Assembly (NCBI GenBank): GCA_016235745.1
Contig: JACRJA010000011.1
Span: forward strand, 1 to 56,602
Length of the DNA: 56,602 nt
Reading direction: 5' to 3'
Source of the DNA: Rhodocyclales bacterium
GTDB taxonomy: Bacteria; Pseudomonadota; Gammaproteobacteria; Burkholderiales; Rhodocyclaceae
Part shown: positions 7,185 to 15,379 of the stretch, one piece after another
Layout: each line of letters opens with the position of its first letter
How positions within the stretch are numbered: the first letter of the stretch is position 1
Program-made: the position numbers and the translations under genes
The notes under the pieces: model-generated
Seen by the model: the letters and a program-made list of their open reading frames with translations, nothing else
Database searches by the model: none
Told to the model about the DNA's origin: nothing

Positions 7185-8666
7185 TCAGCGTTCCAGTTGT
7201 GACCACAGCCGCTCGAGGGCCGGTGCGTAGGCCGCGAAGATGTGGGCCCGGCGCAGCCGCCCGTTGGGCGTGAGCAGGCCGTTTTCAGGGGTGAAGGGCG
7301 CATCGGCCCGCACCCAGGCGGCGATGCGGGCGTAGTCGGGCAGGCGCGCATTGACTGAGGCAACCGCCCGTGCGAGCGCCGCCTCGGGCAGCGTCGTGTG
7401 GAGCACGGCCAGGTTGTGCGCGCGCCCTTCGCCGAACACCGCTGCCTGGATGATGCCTTGTTCTTGGGTCAATTCCCCTTCGACCCATTCTGGCGAGACG
7501 TTGCGTCCGAAGGCGGTGACGTAGATGTCCTTTTTGCGTCCGGTGAGGAAGAGGAAGCCCTCTTCGTCGAAGGCGCCGATATCCCCCGTCGGCCAGAATC
7601 CGTCGATGAGCTCGGGCGCTTCCTGCCGCAGGTAGCCCGCGCACAGCGCGCCGCGCACCAGCACTTCGCCGTCGGCCGCGAGCCGCACGTCGCAATGCGG
7701 CAGCGGCTGACCGACGCTGCCGGGGCGCTCCGCTGCGGGGCGATTCACCGCCACCACTGAGGCGCATTCCGACAGGCCATAGCCTTCATACACCGGCAGT
7801 CCCAGCGCTCGGGCCTGATCGAGGAGACGCACGGGGACTTTCCCGCCCCCGACGGCGAGAAAGCGCAGCCGCGCCGTGGGCGGTCCGCGCCGCTCGACTT
7901 CCGTCACCAGCGCGCGCAAGAGCTGGGGAGTGAGCACCACCGTGTCCGGTTCGGCGCGCTGCAGTGCCGACCACAGACGGGCAGGATCGACTCCGGCCGA
8001 GCCGCGCAAGCCGAGTTCGGCCACGGGCCAGAGCACCGTGTCCATGCCGGCGAGCAGCGGCGCGTACAGCCCGGCGATGTTCTCCAGCAGGACGGAAAGC
8101 GGCAGCACCGCGAGATGCCGTTCGCCCGCCTTCGCCTCCGCTGCCCACACGAGCGAGCGCGCCACCGCTTCCATGGCTTCGCGCCGCAGCAAAACGCCTT
8201 TGGGTGCGCCGGTGGTTCCCGAAGTGTACGTCACTTTGGCGATGCCCGGCGGCAGGGGCGGCGCGCTCGGCGAGAGCACCACCTGCCACAGCCGCACGCC
8301 GGCGACTTCACCCAGGGGGCGGGATTCTCCCTGGTCGGAGAATGCCTGCGGCTGGTCGGTGAGCACGGCACCCACGCCGGAATCGGCGAGTACATGCGCC
8401 GTCTGCGCCGGGGAAAAGAAAGGAGGGAGCGGCACGAGCGGGACGGCGGCCGTCCAGGCGGCCAGATCGCACACCGCCCAAGCGGGTCCGTTGTCGAGGG
8501 CAAGCGCCACGCCGCGTTCGCGCCAGGGTTCGAGCAGGGCGGCGAGCGCTTCCACGGCAACAGCGGCGGAGGCATAGTCGAGCGTGCGTTCGCGGCCGAT
8601 CCACACCGGCGCCTGCGGGCGCGTTGCCGCCCAGCCGCGCAGCGCTTCGCTCAGGCTTGGGTACAT
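7185..8666 (-). CDS. AMP-binding acyl-ligase-like protein
   Basis: This is an ANL-superfamily protein of 493 residues starting at MYPSLSEALRGW, just after AAAGGGGAAAGG; the start lies inside the 3' end of the hemolysin-family gene (16-nt overlap). Motifs: TYTSGTTGAPKGVLL (ATP P-loop, A3), YGLSECASVV (A5), PTGDIGAFDEEGFLFLTGRK (A7-A8) and the hinge region. The C-terminal A10 motif, where the catalytic lysine normally sits, reads NGLLTPNGRLRRAHI, apparently with Arg or Gly at the lysine position. Adenylation could therefore be weak or serve another half-reaction. The context is a compact four-gene operon with a GNAT-like hemolysin-family protein, a diiron protein and an SDR. A role in activating a fatty acid is inferred. 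Confidence 0.85.
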   Translation of the reverse strand: MYPSLSEALRGWAATRPQAPVWIGRERTLDYASAAVAVEALAALLEPWRERGVALALDNGPAWAVCDLAAWTAAVPLVPLPPFFSPAQTAHVLADSGVGAVLTDQPQAFSDQGESRPLGEVAGVRLWQVVLSPSAPPLPPGIAKVTYTSGTTGAPKGVLLRREAMEAVARSLVWAAEAKAGERHLAVLPLSVLLENIAGLYAPLLAGMDTVLWPVAELGLRGSAGVDPARLWSALQRAEPDTVVLTPQLLRALVTEVERRGPPTARLRFLAVGGGKVPVRLLDQARALGLPVYEGYGLSECASVVAVNRPAAERPGSVGQPLPHCDVRLAADGEVLVRGALCAGYLRQEAPELIDGFWPTGDIGAFDEEGFLFLTGRKKDIYVTAFGRNVSPEWVEGELTQEQGIIQAAVFGEGRAHNLAVLHTTLPEAALARAVASVNARLPDYARIAAWVRADAPFTPENGLLTPNGRLRRAHIFAAYAPALERLWSQLER

Positions 8667-9349
8667 ACCCTTTCCCCTTTCCAGCGCATTCCGGCGCCGC
8701 AGCCTAGGGCGAGGCCGCGCAGCCACAGGGCGAGCAGGCCGTCGCCGTGGCGGGCGAGCATTCCCCGTACGGCATAGGCGCCTTGGGCCACTTCAGCGGC
8801 GACCACCTGCGGGTCGCCCTCGTAATACGACCCCCAATCCGCGCCGCCGTCGGGCAGGCGCTCGGGGCGCGCCGCCGCCAGCGGGTGCAGGACGATCCCC
8901 AGTCGCGCAAAGGTGTTGCGCAGCTCGCGGCGCGCGGTGAACACCACCCACTGCACGCCGCAGCTGGCGAGAAAAGCCGTGAGCGTCACCACCAGCGCCC
9001 GCGCCCCGCCCGCTACGTCGGCCGCGAGGCTGCCGACTTCGACGACGCCTTCGCGCACACCGCCGGGAAGGAGCGTGTGCACAGGCGCGTCGAGATAGTG
9101 CTCGAGGAAGAAGGGCGCCTCGCCCCGGCGCAGCGCGAGCGCCGCCCGCACCTGGCCGGAGGCATCGCGCAGGGCGAGGAAGGGGCCGCGCGGCGGGGCG
9201 ATGCGCGCGCCGTAGCGGGCCAAGTAGAGGGCTTGTACGAAGCGGGCGAGGTCCTCGCTCGCCGCGTCGTTTTCAACCACCCAGGCCGCTTCCGTGAGCC
9301 TGACGGAGGTTTCCTTTTTCGGCCGGGCGGAACAGAGCGTCGTCGCCAT
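8651..9349 (-). CDS. thermostable hemolysin family protein
   Basis: The 232-residue protein matches the family named after the Vibrio thermostable delta-hemolysin: FFLEHYLDAPVHTLL, EVGSLAADVAGGARALVVTL, VQWVVFTARRELRNTFARLG and ADWGSYYEGDP are the conserved blocks. The fold is thought to be acyltransferase-like (related to GNAT/acyl-homoserine-lactone synthases), and most members are not shown to be hemolysins. There is no signal peptide. It is the first gene of the operon, with GGAGAAAGAA before the ATG and a PmrA/QseB-type box about 50 bp upstream. Followed directly by an acyl-ligase-like gene, it is a candidate N-acyltransferase that builds a fatty-acyl conjugate; this function is an inference. 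Confidence 0.8.
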   Translation of the reverse strand: MATTLCSARPKKETSVRLTEAAWVVENDAASEDLARFVQALYLARYGARIAPPRGPFLALRDASGQVRAALALRRGEAPFFLEHYLDAPVHTLLPGGVREGVVEVGSLAADVAGGARALVVTLTAFLASCGVQWVVFTARRELRNTFARLGIVLHPLAAARPERLPDGGADWGSYYEGDPQVVAAEVAQGAYAVRGMLARHGDGLLALWLRGLALGCGAGMRWKGERVCTQA

Positions 9350-9397
9350 TTCTTTCTCCTCGTCTCATGGGGATGGGAGATACGATACGGCGGCGAA

Positions 9398-9414
9398 CTT
9401 AAGGAAAGCTTAAA
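9398..9414 (-). promoter_or_regulatory. PmrA/QseB-type box upstream of hemolysin-family operon
   Basis: Read on the minus strand this is TTTAAG-CTTTC-CTTAAG, a full match to the PmrA/QseB consensus YTTAAK-N5-YTTAAK. It lies about 50 bp before the first gene of the operon that ends with its own QseB-like regulator and kinase. A TATCGT about 10 bp downstream is a possible -10 element. Confidence 0.6.
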
Positions 9415-9481
9415 CGCCGTCTCTGCGGCGAAAAAGGCTTTTCGTCCTCGAAGCGGCCCCTCGTTTCTGCGGATGCCTGGC

Positions 9482-10840
9482 TCAGCGCGTCGGCCCTTCG
9501 GGCGGTACGGGCAGCACGAGGGTGAAGCGCGCCCCGCCCAGGCGGCTCTTGCCGGGTTCGACACGGGCGCCGAGCAGTTCCGCCGCCTCGCGCACCAGCG
9601 TCAGTCCCAGGCCCGTGCCCGGCGCGGCGGAGTCGCGCGCGAAGGGTGCGAATAGCGTCTCCCGCCGTTCGGGGGGGATGCCGGGGCCATCATCCTCGAC
9701 GTCGAGCCGCACGCTTGCCCCTTCGCGCCGCAGTGACACCATCACGGTACTGCCCGGCGGCGTGTGGCGCAGCGCATTGCCGACGAGGTTGCGCACGATG
9801 AGGGCAAGCGGCTCCGGCGCCAACAAAAGGGGCAGCGCCTCGGGTACGTCCACCTCCAGCGTGTGGCCGCGCGCTTGGGCCTGCGGCCAGAGGAGGGCCA
9901 ATTCTTGACGAACGACTTCGGCGGCGTCGATGGTGCGGCGCGGCCGGCGCACATCGTGCCCCAGGCGCGCGAGCGTGAGCAGTTGCTCGATGAGCTGGGC
10001 GGCGCGGGTCGTGCCTTCGCGCGCAGCCCGTAGCGCCTCCCGGCGTCGTATTTCCTCGCCGTCGACGAGGGCGGCATCCAGGTGCGCCGCGATGGCGGCC
10101 AGCGGCGTGCGCAATTCGTGGGCGACGTCGGCGGTGAAGCGCCGCTCGCGCTCGAAGGCTTGCGACAGACGGGAAAGCAGCTCATTGACCGCGCTCACCA
10201 CCGGTTCGAGCTCCTGCGGCGCATCGGGCAAGGCGACTGGGTCGAGGGCGTCGGGGCGGCGCTGCCGCAGGGCGTGCGACAGCGCTGCGAGCGGACGCAG
10301 CCCCCGCCCGATCGCCCACCAGGAGAAGAGCGCGAGCGCGAGTGCGCCCCAGGTGAGCGTCTCGACCGAGTGTTCCACCAGCTCCTCGGTGAGCTCGTCG
10401 TGCGCCTCCAGGGGATGCGCGGCGAACACCCGTACTCCGTCGGAGCGGGTGGTGCCATAGATGCGCCAGCCCGGTTTGCCCGGGATGCGGTGAAATCCGT
10501 CTTCGAGGCGGGAAAGGCCGACGTTCGACGGCAGGGTGCCGAAGCGCACGATCTCTTTGTCCTCGGGGTCGAGCACCAGCACGCCGGCGTGCTCGCCGGC
10601 CTTCCTTTGCCTTTTGCCCTGGGGATTCACAGGCGGCGGCGCCTCGCCCCGGCCCAAAGGGGCCGCGGAGAGGGCCTCGACGCTCGCCACGAGCCGTGCG
10701 TCCAGCAGTTTCTCCGCCTCCTTGCTGCTCTCCGCTACGACGTAGACGAGTGAGACGAGCCAGAAGAGGGCCACTCCCGCGAGCAGCCAGAGGGTGAGGC
10801 GCAGGCGCAGCGAACGTCCGAGCCGGCGCCAGAGCGTCAT
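9482..10840 (-). CDS. sensor histidine kinase of the SHP/DHC operon
   Basis: The 452-residue membrane kinase has its ATG overlapping the regulator stop (ATGA). TM1 is about 14-36; a periplasmic domain of about 120 residues (EHAGVLVLDPEDKEIVRFG resembles QseC-type sensors) leads to TM2 about 160-178 and a HAMP region. The H box is RRFTADVAHELRTP with His241, the N box is NLVGNALRHTP, and the G boxes are DDGPGIPPERR and APGTGLGLTLV. It is the last gene of the cytochrome operon. With the upstream regulator it probably senses redox, oxygen or metal state and controls the operon; the exact signal cannot be read from the sequence. Confidence 0.9.
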   Translation of the reverse strand: MTLWRRLGRSLRLRLTLWLLAGVALFWLVSLVYVVAESSKEAEKLLDARLVASVEALSAAPLGRGEAPPPVNPQGKRQRKAGEHAGVLVLDPEDKEIVRFGTLPSNVGLSRLEDGFHRIPGKPGWRIYGTTRSDGVRVFAAHPLEAHDELTEELVEHSVETLTWGALALALFSWWAIGRGLRPLAALSHALRQRRPDALDPVALPDAPQELEPVVSAVNELLSRLSQAFERERRFTADVAHELRTPLAAIAAHLDAALVDGEEIRRREALRAAREGTTRAAQLIEQLLTLARLGHDVRRPRRTIDAAEVVRQELALLWPQAQARGHTLEVDVPEALPLLLAPEPLALIVRNLVGNALRHTPPGSTVMVSLRREGASVRLDVEDDGPGIPPERRETLFAPFARDSAAPGTGLGLTLVREAAELLGARVEPGKSRLGGARFTLVLPVPPEGPTR

Positions 10841-11514
10841 TGCGCGTCCTTTCGCGCCGCCGGCCCCAGGCGGTAGCCCAGGCCGCGGATCGTGTCGATG
10901 ATGGCCGGGTCGATCTTGCGGCGCAGGTGGTGGATGAGGACCTGCAACACGTTGCTGTCAGGGGCTTCGTCCGCATCGTAGAGCGCCTGTTCGAGCTGGA
11001 TCTTGGTGAAGACCCGTCCCGGACTGCGCGCCAGGCGCTCGAGCAGGCGGTACTCCATCGCCGAGAGCTCCACCGGCGAACCGTCGAACCACACGGCATG
11101 CCCTGACGTATCCAGACGCAGACGCCCCATATCGATGAGCGAGCGCGCCCGCCCCTCGCCGCGGCGCACCAGCGCCCGCAGACGGGCGGCGATTTCTTCG
11201 AGCGGTGCGGGCTTCACCACGTAGTCGTCCGCTCCCTCGTCGAGGCCGGCGATGCGGTCGGAGAGCGCGTCGCGCGCCGTCAGGATCAGCACGGGGGTGG
11301 CGAGCCCCTCGGCGCGCCAACGTCCGAGCGCATGCATCCCATCCTCCCGCGGCAGGCCCAGGTCGAGCACCACGGCGTCGAACGGTTCGGACTGCAGCAG
11401 GCGGGAGGCGGCGGCCGCCTCCCGCGCCCATGCCACACTCATGCCCAGGGCTTCCAGCCCGCGCTCGAGGCCCGCACCCAGCAAGGCGTCGTCCTCGACG
11501 AGCAAGACCCGCAT
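10837..11514 (-). CDS. OmpR-family response regulator of the SHP/DHC operon
   Basis: The 225-residue regulator MRVLLVEDDALLG has Asp51 in VLDLGLPREDGM as phosphoacceptor and the Lys in DDYVVKPAPLEEI. Its winged helix includes ELSAMEYRLLERLA, SNVLQVLIHHLRRKID and IRGLGYRLG. It is QseB/PmrA-like, as is the regulator at 4992-5657. It lies 10 nt after the cytochrome b gene and overlaps the kinase gene by 4 nt, so all five genes from shp onward look like one transcript. The TTAA-N7-TTAA box in front of shp (13213-13227) is its most likely target; cross-control of the other two boxes is possible because the two regulators are similar. Confidence 0.92.
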   Translation of the reverse strand: MRVLLVEDDALLGAGLERGLEALGMSVAWAREAAAASRLLQSEPFDAVVLDLGLPREDGMHALGRWRAEGLATPVLILTARDALSDRIAGLDEGADDYVVKPAPLEEIAARLRALVRRGEGRARSLIDMGRLRLDTSGHAVWFDGSPVELSAMEYRLLERLARSPGRVFTKIQLEQALYDADEAPDSNVLQVLIHHLRRKIDPAIIDTIRGLGYRLGPAARKDAQ

Positions 11515-11524
11515 CTCCTCTCCT

Positions 11525-12145
11525 TCAGCTGCGCAGCAACCAGTACACTGCGATCGCCACCCAGACGAGCAGCACGACGGCCGCGGCGTAGTAAGGCTGC
11601 TCGATCGCTTCCTGCGGCGCGCCGCGCTTCACTCCGAGCACCATCGCGCGTACCAGGTTCTCGCGATGGGCGAGGCTGCCGACGAAGACGCCGGCCAGGT
11701 GCACCAGCACCACGGCGAGCATGAGATTTGCCAGCACCTCGTGCCCTTCTTCGGCGAACTCGCCGCCAATTGCTTCGTAGGCGCACCAGCCAAGGAGCGG
11801 CGTGAGCAGGCCGAGTGCGAGCAGGGCAAGGATGGCGATCCCGCCGGCCGGATTGTGCCCGGTGTAGTGGCGCGGCTGCAAGTGCATCAGCCCGGCGAGA
11901 TAGTCCCAGGTTTCGCGCCAGGGACGAACGAAGGAAGAAAACCGCGCCGGCCATGGGCCGATGAAGCCCCAGATGACGCGAAAGAGTACCACCGCCGCCA
12001 CCGTGCCGCCAGCGGCCACGTGCACCAGGCGCAGGCGCTCGGACTCGCCGGTGAGCCAGGCGACGATGAACCCGAGGGCCATCAGCCAGTGCCCGAGACG
12101 CACGACGGCGTCCCAGATCAACACCTTGTTTTCGTTCGGCTTCAT
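11525..12145 (-). CDS. cytochrome b561-type membrane protein
   Basis: The 206-residue integral membrane cytochrome b has about four helices (about 15-32, 45-65, 105-125, 135-160) plus a C-terminal hydrophobic segment ending VAIAVYWLLRS. Candidate heme ligands are His19 (RLGHWLMA) and His42 (LVHVAAG), with further histidines in YTGHNPAGG and VLVHLAGV. It matches the family of Ni/Fe-hydrogenase-type or b561-like cytochromes that pass electrons from quinol to periplasmic cytochromes. It is encoded 12 nt after the diheme cytochrome c and is the membrane partner seen with DHC and SHP in other proteobacteria. It should reduce DHC, which then reduces SHP. Confidence 0.88.
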   Translation of the reverse strand: MKPNENKVLIWDAVVRLGHWLMALGFIVAWLTGESERLRLVHVAAGGTVAAVVLFRVIWGFIGPWPARFSSFVRPWRETWDYLAGLMHLQPRHYTGHNPAGGIAILALLALGLLTPLLGWCAYEAIGGEFAEEGHEVLANLMLAVVLVHLAGVFVGSLAHRENLVRAMVLGVKRGAPQEAIEQPYYAAAVVLLVWVAIAVYWLLRS

Positions 12146-12157
12146 GATGGGGTTCCT

Positions 12158-12718
12158 TCAATCCTTGTAGGGACCATAGCCGGGGATGTCGATCTCGCGT
12201 TCGCGGTACGAGCCTTCTTCGGCGCGCTGGTGGCAGGCGCCGCAGTTGGCCGCGGACTTCACCCGAGGATCGCGCCAGGCTGCGGCGGGAACTTCGTCAT
12301 GCTCTTTCTGGAACCAGCGGGTCTGCGTGATGCGCGGCGGATCGCCCGCCCCTTGAGTGCGGCGGGCATCGCCCGCGTGCTGCACGAGAAAGTCGGTGAG
12401 CTCCTGCACCGTCTGCGGCGGCAGCGAGGCGTCGTCGCCGTAGTGGTCGGCGAGATCACCCATCACCTTGCGCCAATCTTCAGCCGAGAGCAAGGACGGC
12501 GGGAAGGGGACGTGGCAGCTGCCGCACTCCTGGCGGTAGAGCGGCGAGAGCGGCGCCCTTTTGTCTGCTTCCTTATAGCGACTTTCGTGCTGTTCCTGTT
12601 CTGTGCGTTCGTGCCGCTCTTCGGCCGAGACCCACAGCGGGGCGGCGACGAGTGCAGCGCACAGGGCGGTGGTGAAAAGATGGCCGTAGCGGCGAAAAAA
12701 CCGTCCGATCGTGTTCAT
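12158..12718 (-). CDS. diheme cytochrome c (DHC)
   Basis: The 186-residue exported cytochrome has a signal peptide in residues 1-32 (ends WVSA-EE) and two heme motifs, CGSCH (65-69) and CGACH (159-163). The first follows LSPLYRQE, and the region PPSLLSAEDWRKVMGDL is characteristic of the DHC family. In Rhodobacter and related organisms DHC is the electron donor to the oxygen-binding SHP. The residues after the signal are very charged (HERTEQEQHESRYKEADK). AAAGGAGACGAAAC precedes the ATG, and the gene starts 17 nt after shp. It sits second in the operon, between SHP and the membrane cytochrome b. Confidence 0.9.
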   Translation of the reverse strand: MNTIGRFFRRYGHLFTTALCAALVAAPLWVSAEERHERTEQEQHESRYKEADKRAPLSPLYRQECGSCHVPFPPSLLSAEDWRKVMGDLADHYGDDASLPPQTVQELTDFLVQHAGDARRTQGAGDPPRITQTRWFQKEHDEVPAAAWRDPRVKSAANCGACHQRAEEGSYREREIDIPGYGPYKD

Positions 12719-12734
12719 GTTTCGTCTCCTTTAG

Positions 12735-13163
12735 TCATTGGCGCACGAGCCAGGCCAGAAAGTCGGCTTTCTCCGCCGCCGTGCATTCCCGTTCCAGCAC
12801 TTCCTTGCAGTTGCGGCGGAACCATTTCTCGATCTTCGCTTCGTCGGTGAAGCGCTCGGGATTGGCGCTCACGGCCATGGGCGCAATCTTCTTGCTGGTG
12901 ATCACGTGCTTGCCGCTCTGCCGGGGATCGGGGCCGTGGCAGGCATGGCAACCGGGCATGTCGGCCGACACGCCGTGATTCTGGCGATAGAAGGCTTCGC
13001 CGCGCGCAGGGTCGGGGGTGAAGCCTGGTCGTTCCTGGGCGGCGCGTTGTGCGTAGTGCTCGGCCATCGCTGCCGGGGTTTCGGCGGCGGCGTCCAGGGA
13101 AAAGCCGGCAAGCAGGCCGGCAAGGAGCACGGCAGGAAAGCTGCGGAAGATCGGGGATTGCAT
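12735..13163 (-). CDS. SHP-like monoheme cytochrome c (DUF1924)
   Basis: The start MQSPIFRSFP gives a 142-residue precursor with a signal peptide (1-27, ending DAAA-ET); an in-frame ATG 42 nt upstream would place a charged tail before the signal and is rejected. One heme motif, CHACH, is at 72-76, followed by KHVITSKKIAPMAVSANPERF, and a Cys pair in RNCKEVLEREC that probably forms a disulfide. These are features of the sphaeroides heme protein family, a high-spin cytochrome that binds oxygen or NO through a labile Asn ligand. It heads the DHC-cytochrome b-two-component operon. The ligand Asn is probably in SANPERF, but I cannot prove that by eye. Confidence 0.85.
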   Translation of the reverse strand: MQSPIFRSFPAVLLAGLLAGFSLDAAAETPAAMAEHYAQRAAQERPGFTPDPARGEAFYRQNHGVSADMPGCHACHGPDPRQSGKHVITSKKIAPMAVSANPERFTDEAKIEKWFRRNCKEVLERECTAAEKADFLAWLVRQ

Positions 13164-13212
13164 GATGACCTCGTCGTCGTGATGCACACGTGGCCATTGG
13201 AGCACATCGCCC

Positions 13213-13227
13213 TTAACGGGGGGTTAA
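13213..13227 (-). promoter_or_regulatory. PmrA/QseB-like direct repeat upstream of shp
   Basis: TTAA at 13213-13216 and 13224-13227 have the same 11-bp spacing as the two other boxes. On the minus strand the half-sites read TTTAAC-N5-GTTAAG, 10 of 12 matches to YTTAAK-N5-YTTAAK. The box lies about 50 bp upstream of the shp start. Confidence 0.45.
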
Positions 13228-13516
13228 ATCTTCGAGCACCTCGAACAATCTACTGCGCGGCCGCATGGCGGCGTTGCGCAGTGTTCGGAGGCTCGCCTAT
13301 CTGCAGGATAGAGCTTGCCTCCTGCGTTCCATGCGCCTTGCCCTGCAGCTGCTCGCGACGGTTTTTCGCAGCGTCCAATTTGGGCGGTCTGATTTTCGGA
13401 TCCGGAAGAGAATGAGAGTGCGATGGGCCGTTTATTCGAGGATCAGGCGGTTTGATATGGTGATTGCCGGAATCCCTGGTAGACTATGCTGATAAAATGA
13501 ACGGAGTGGGTGAATC
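13228..13516. other. intergenic region between shp and bacteriohemerythrin
   Basis: This divergent spacer holds no recognisable gene. Its last 70 bp are AT-richer than the surroundings, and TATGCT (13485-13490) with ATTGCC 16 bp upstream is a weak candidate promoter for the hemerythrin gene. No terminator or repeat is evident. Confidence 0.4.
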
Positions 13517-13984
13517 ATGGCCAAGATAGCTTGGACCCCCGATTTGAACACGGGGATCGAGCCGATCGATCAGCAGCATCGGCAACTCGTGGAACTCATC
13601 AACCAGCTCGACGACACTCAGCTGGGCGGGGATCGCCAAGCAATCGGCAAGGTCATCGAAGGTCTGATCGAATACACCGTGTCACATTTCGCCTTCGAAG
13701 AGGTGCTCATAGAAGATGCAGGGTACCAATTCGTCCGGCCTCACAAGAAGGTGCATGAGATCTTCGTACGGCGAGCCAAGGAGCTGCAGGATCGCTTTTT
13801 TGCCGGTGAAGACATGGCGGGAGAATTGCAGACCATGCTCGGCCAGTGGTTGTTGAACCATATCCGGCGCGATGACGCCTCCTACGTCAGTGCCGTCAAG
13901 GGAACGATGGTGCGCTTGATCGAAGAGAAAGAAGAAGGGGGGTGGCTGTCTCGTTCCTTGCAGCGGTTCTTCGGCCGCGGGTGA
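13517..13984 (+). CDS. bacteriohemerythrin
   Basis: The 155-residue single-domain hemerythrin is a soluble cytoplasmic diiron protein that binds oxygen. The ligand set is complete: His21 (DQQHRQL), His57 and Glu61 (SHFAFEE), His76 and His80 (HKKVH), His115 and Asp120 (HIRRDD). The N-terminal WTPDLNTGIEPID is the family signature. The C-terminal extension (about 130-155, rich in Lys, Glu and Arg) is slightly longer than usual. It is divergent from the SHP operon, another oxygen-binding system, so an oxygen delivery or sensing role for this locus is attractive. GGAGTGG before the ATG supports the start. Confidence 0.93.
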   Translation: MAKIAWTPDLNTGIEPIDQQHRQLVELINQLDDTQLGGDRQAIGKVIEGLIEYTVSHFAFEEVLIEDAGYQFVRPHKKVHEIFVRRAKELQDRFFAGEDMAGELQTMLGQWLLNHIRRDDASYVSAVKGTMVRLIEEKEEGGWLSRSLQRFFGRG

Positions 13985-14000
13985 GGGAAATGGCCCGCCG

Positions 14001-15379
14001 TCAGGGGGCGTCTTCCCAGCCGCCGCCCAGCGCCTGGTAGAGGCTGAGCGCGGCGTTGAGCCGCGCGAGGCGCGCTTGGACTTCGGCGTCGCGCGCGTTG
14101 AGCAGACTGCGCTGAGCGGTGAGCACGTCGAGGTAGAGCGTCATTCCTTGCTGGTATTGCAAGGTGGCGATGCGCAGCGCCGTCTGCGCCTGCGCCACGG
14201 CGCGCTGCTGGGCGGCGAGCGCTTCGTCGCCATTGCGCTGGGCGCTGAGAGCGTTTTCCACGTCGCCGAAAGCGGAGAGCAGCGTCTGCTGGTAGGTTTG
14301 GGCGAGTTCGCGCACGCGCGCTTCGCTGTAGGCGAGCTCGCCGCGCAGCCGTCCGCCGTCGAAGAGGGTGGCCGAGAGCGTGGCGGCGAGGGTGAAGAGG
14401 CGGCTGCCGGGGTCGAGGATCTGGCCCAGGGCGCTGCTCGCGCCGCCGCCCTGGGCGGTGAGGTCGAGCCGGGGGTAGAGGGCGGCGGTGGCGGCGCGCG
14501 CGTCGGCGGTGGCGGCCTGCAGCGCCGCTTCGGCGCTGCGTACGTCGGGTCGGCGCTCGAGCAGACCCGAGGGCAGGCCGGCGGGCGGGCTGGGCAGGCG
14601 CAGTTGGGTGATGGGGGTGACTTGCGGGGCGAAGTCTTGCGGCGGACGGCCGAGCAGCAGCGCCAGGGCGTTTGCCGCTTGGGTGCGCTGGGTCTGCAGC
14701 GGCGGGATGGACGCCTCGATCGTGGCGATTTCCAGCTCCTGCTGTGCGACCTGCAGGTCGGTGGCCATGCCGGCGCGGCGCTGCGCCTGCACGACGCCGA
14801 GCATGGCGCGGGCGGTGTCGAGCGACTCGCGCGCCGCTGCAAGCCGCGCCTCGAGCGCCGCGAGGGTGAACCAGGAGCCGGCGGTGAGGGCGGTGACGCC
14901 CAGCTCGACGGTGCGCCGGTCGAATTCGCTACCCTGCAGGCGCGCTGCGGCCGCTTCGGCCTGGGCGCGGTTGTAGCCGAAGAGGTCGAGCTCGTAGCTC
15001 GCGCTGAGCAGGGCTTGATGGCGGTTGGTGATGGAAGACGAGTTGCCGCTGCTGCTCTTCTGCCGCGAGGACGCGGCGCTCGCATCGAGCGAGGGATAGA
15101 GCCCGGCGGCAGCTACTTGCAGTAAGGCGCGCGCTTCGGCCACGCGCTCGATGGCGGCGCGCAGGTCGTGGTTCTGGGAAAGCGCCATCTCTTCGAGCGC
15201 ATCCAGCGTCGGGTCGCCGAAATCACGCCACCACCGTGGCGCGGGCCAGCGGTCTTCGGCCGCGCCGGACTGCCAGCCGGAAGGAAGCTCGACGGGGGGG
15301 CGTTCATAGGCGGGTCCGACGGCGCAGCCGGTGAGGACGGTGACCAGAAGCAGCAGGAGAGGGCGCAGGCGCATGCGGC

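Noticed and set aside
13165-13205. An upstream ATG for the SHP-like gene
   Set aside because: It would add a charged stretch before a clear signal peptide; the inner Met at 13163 gives a normal export signal.
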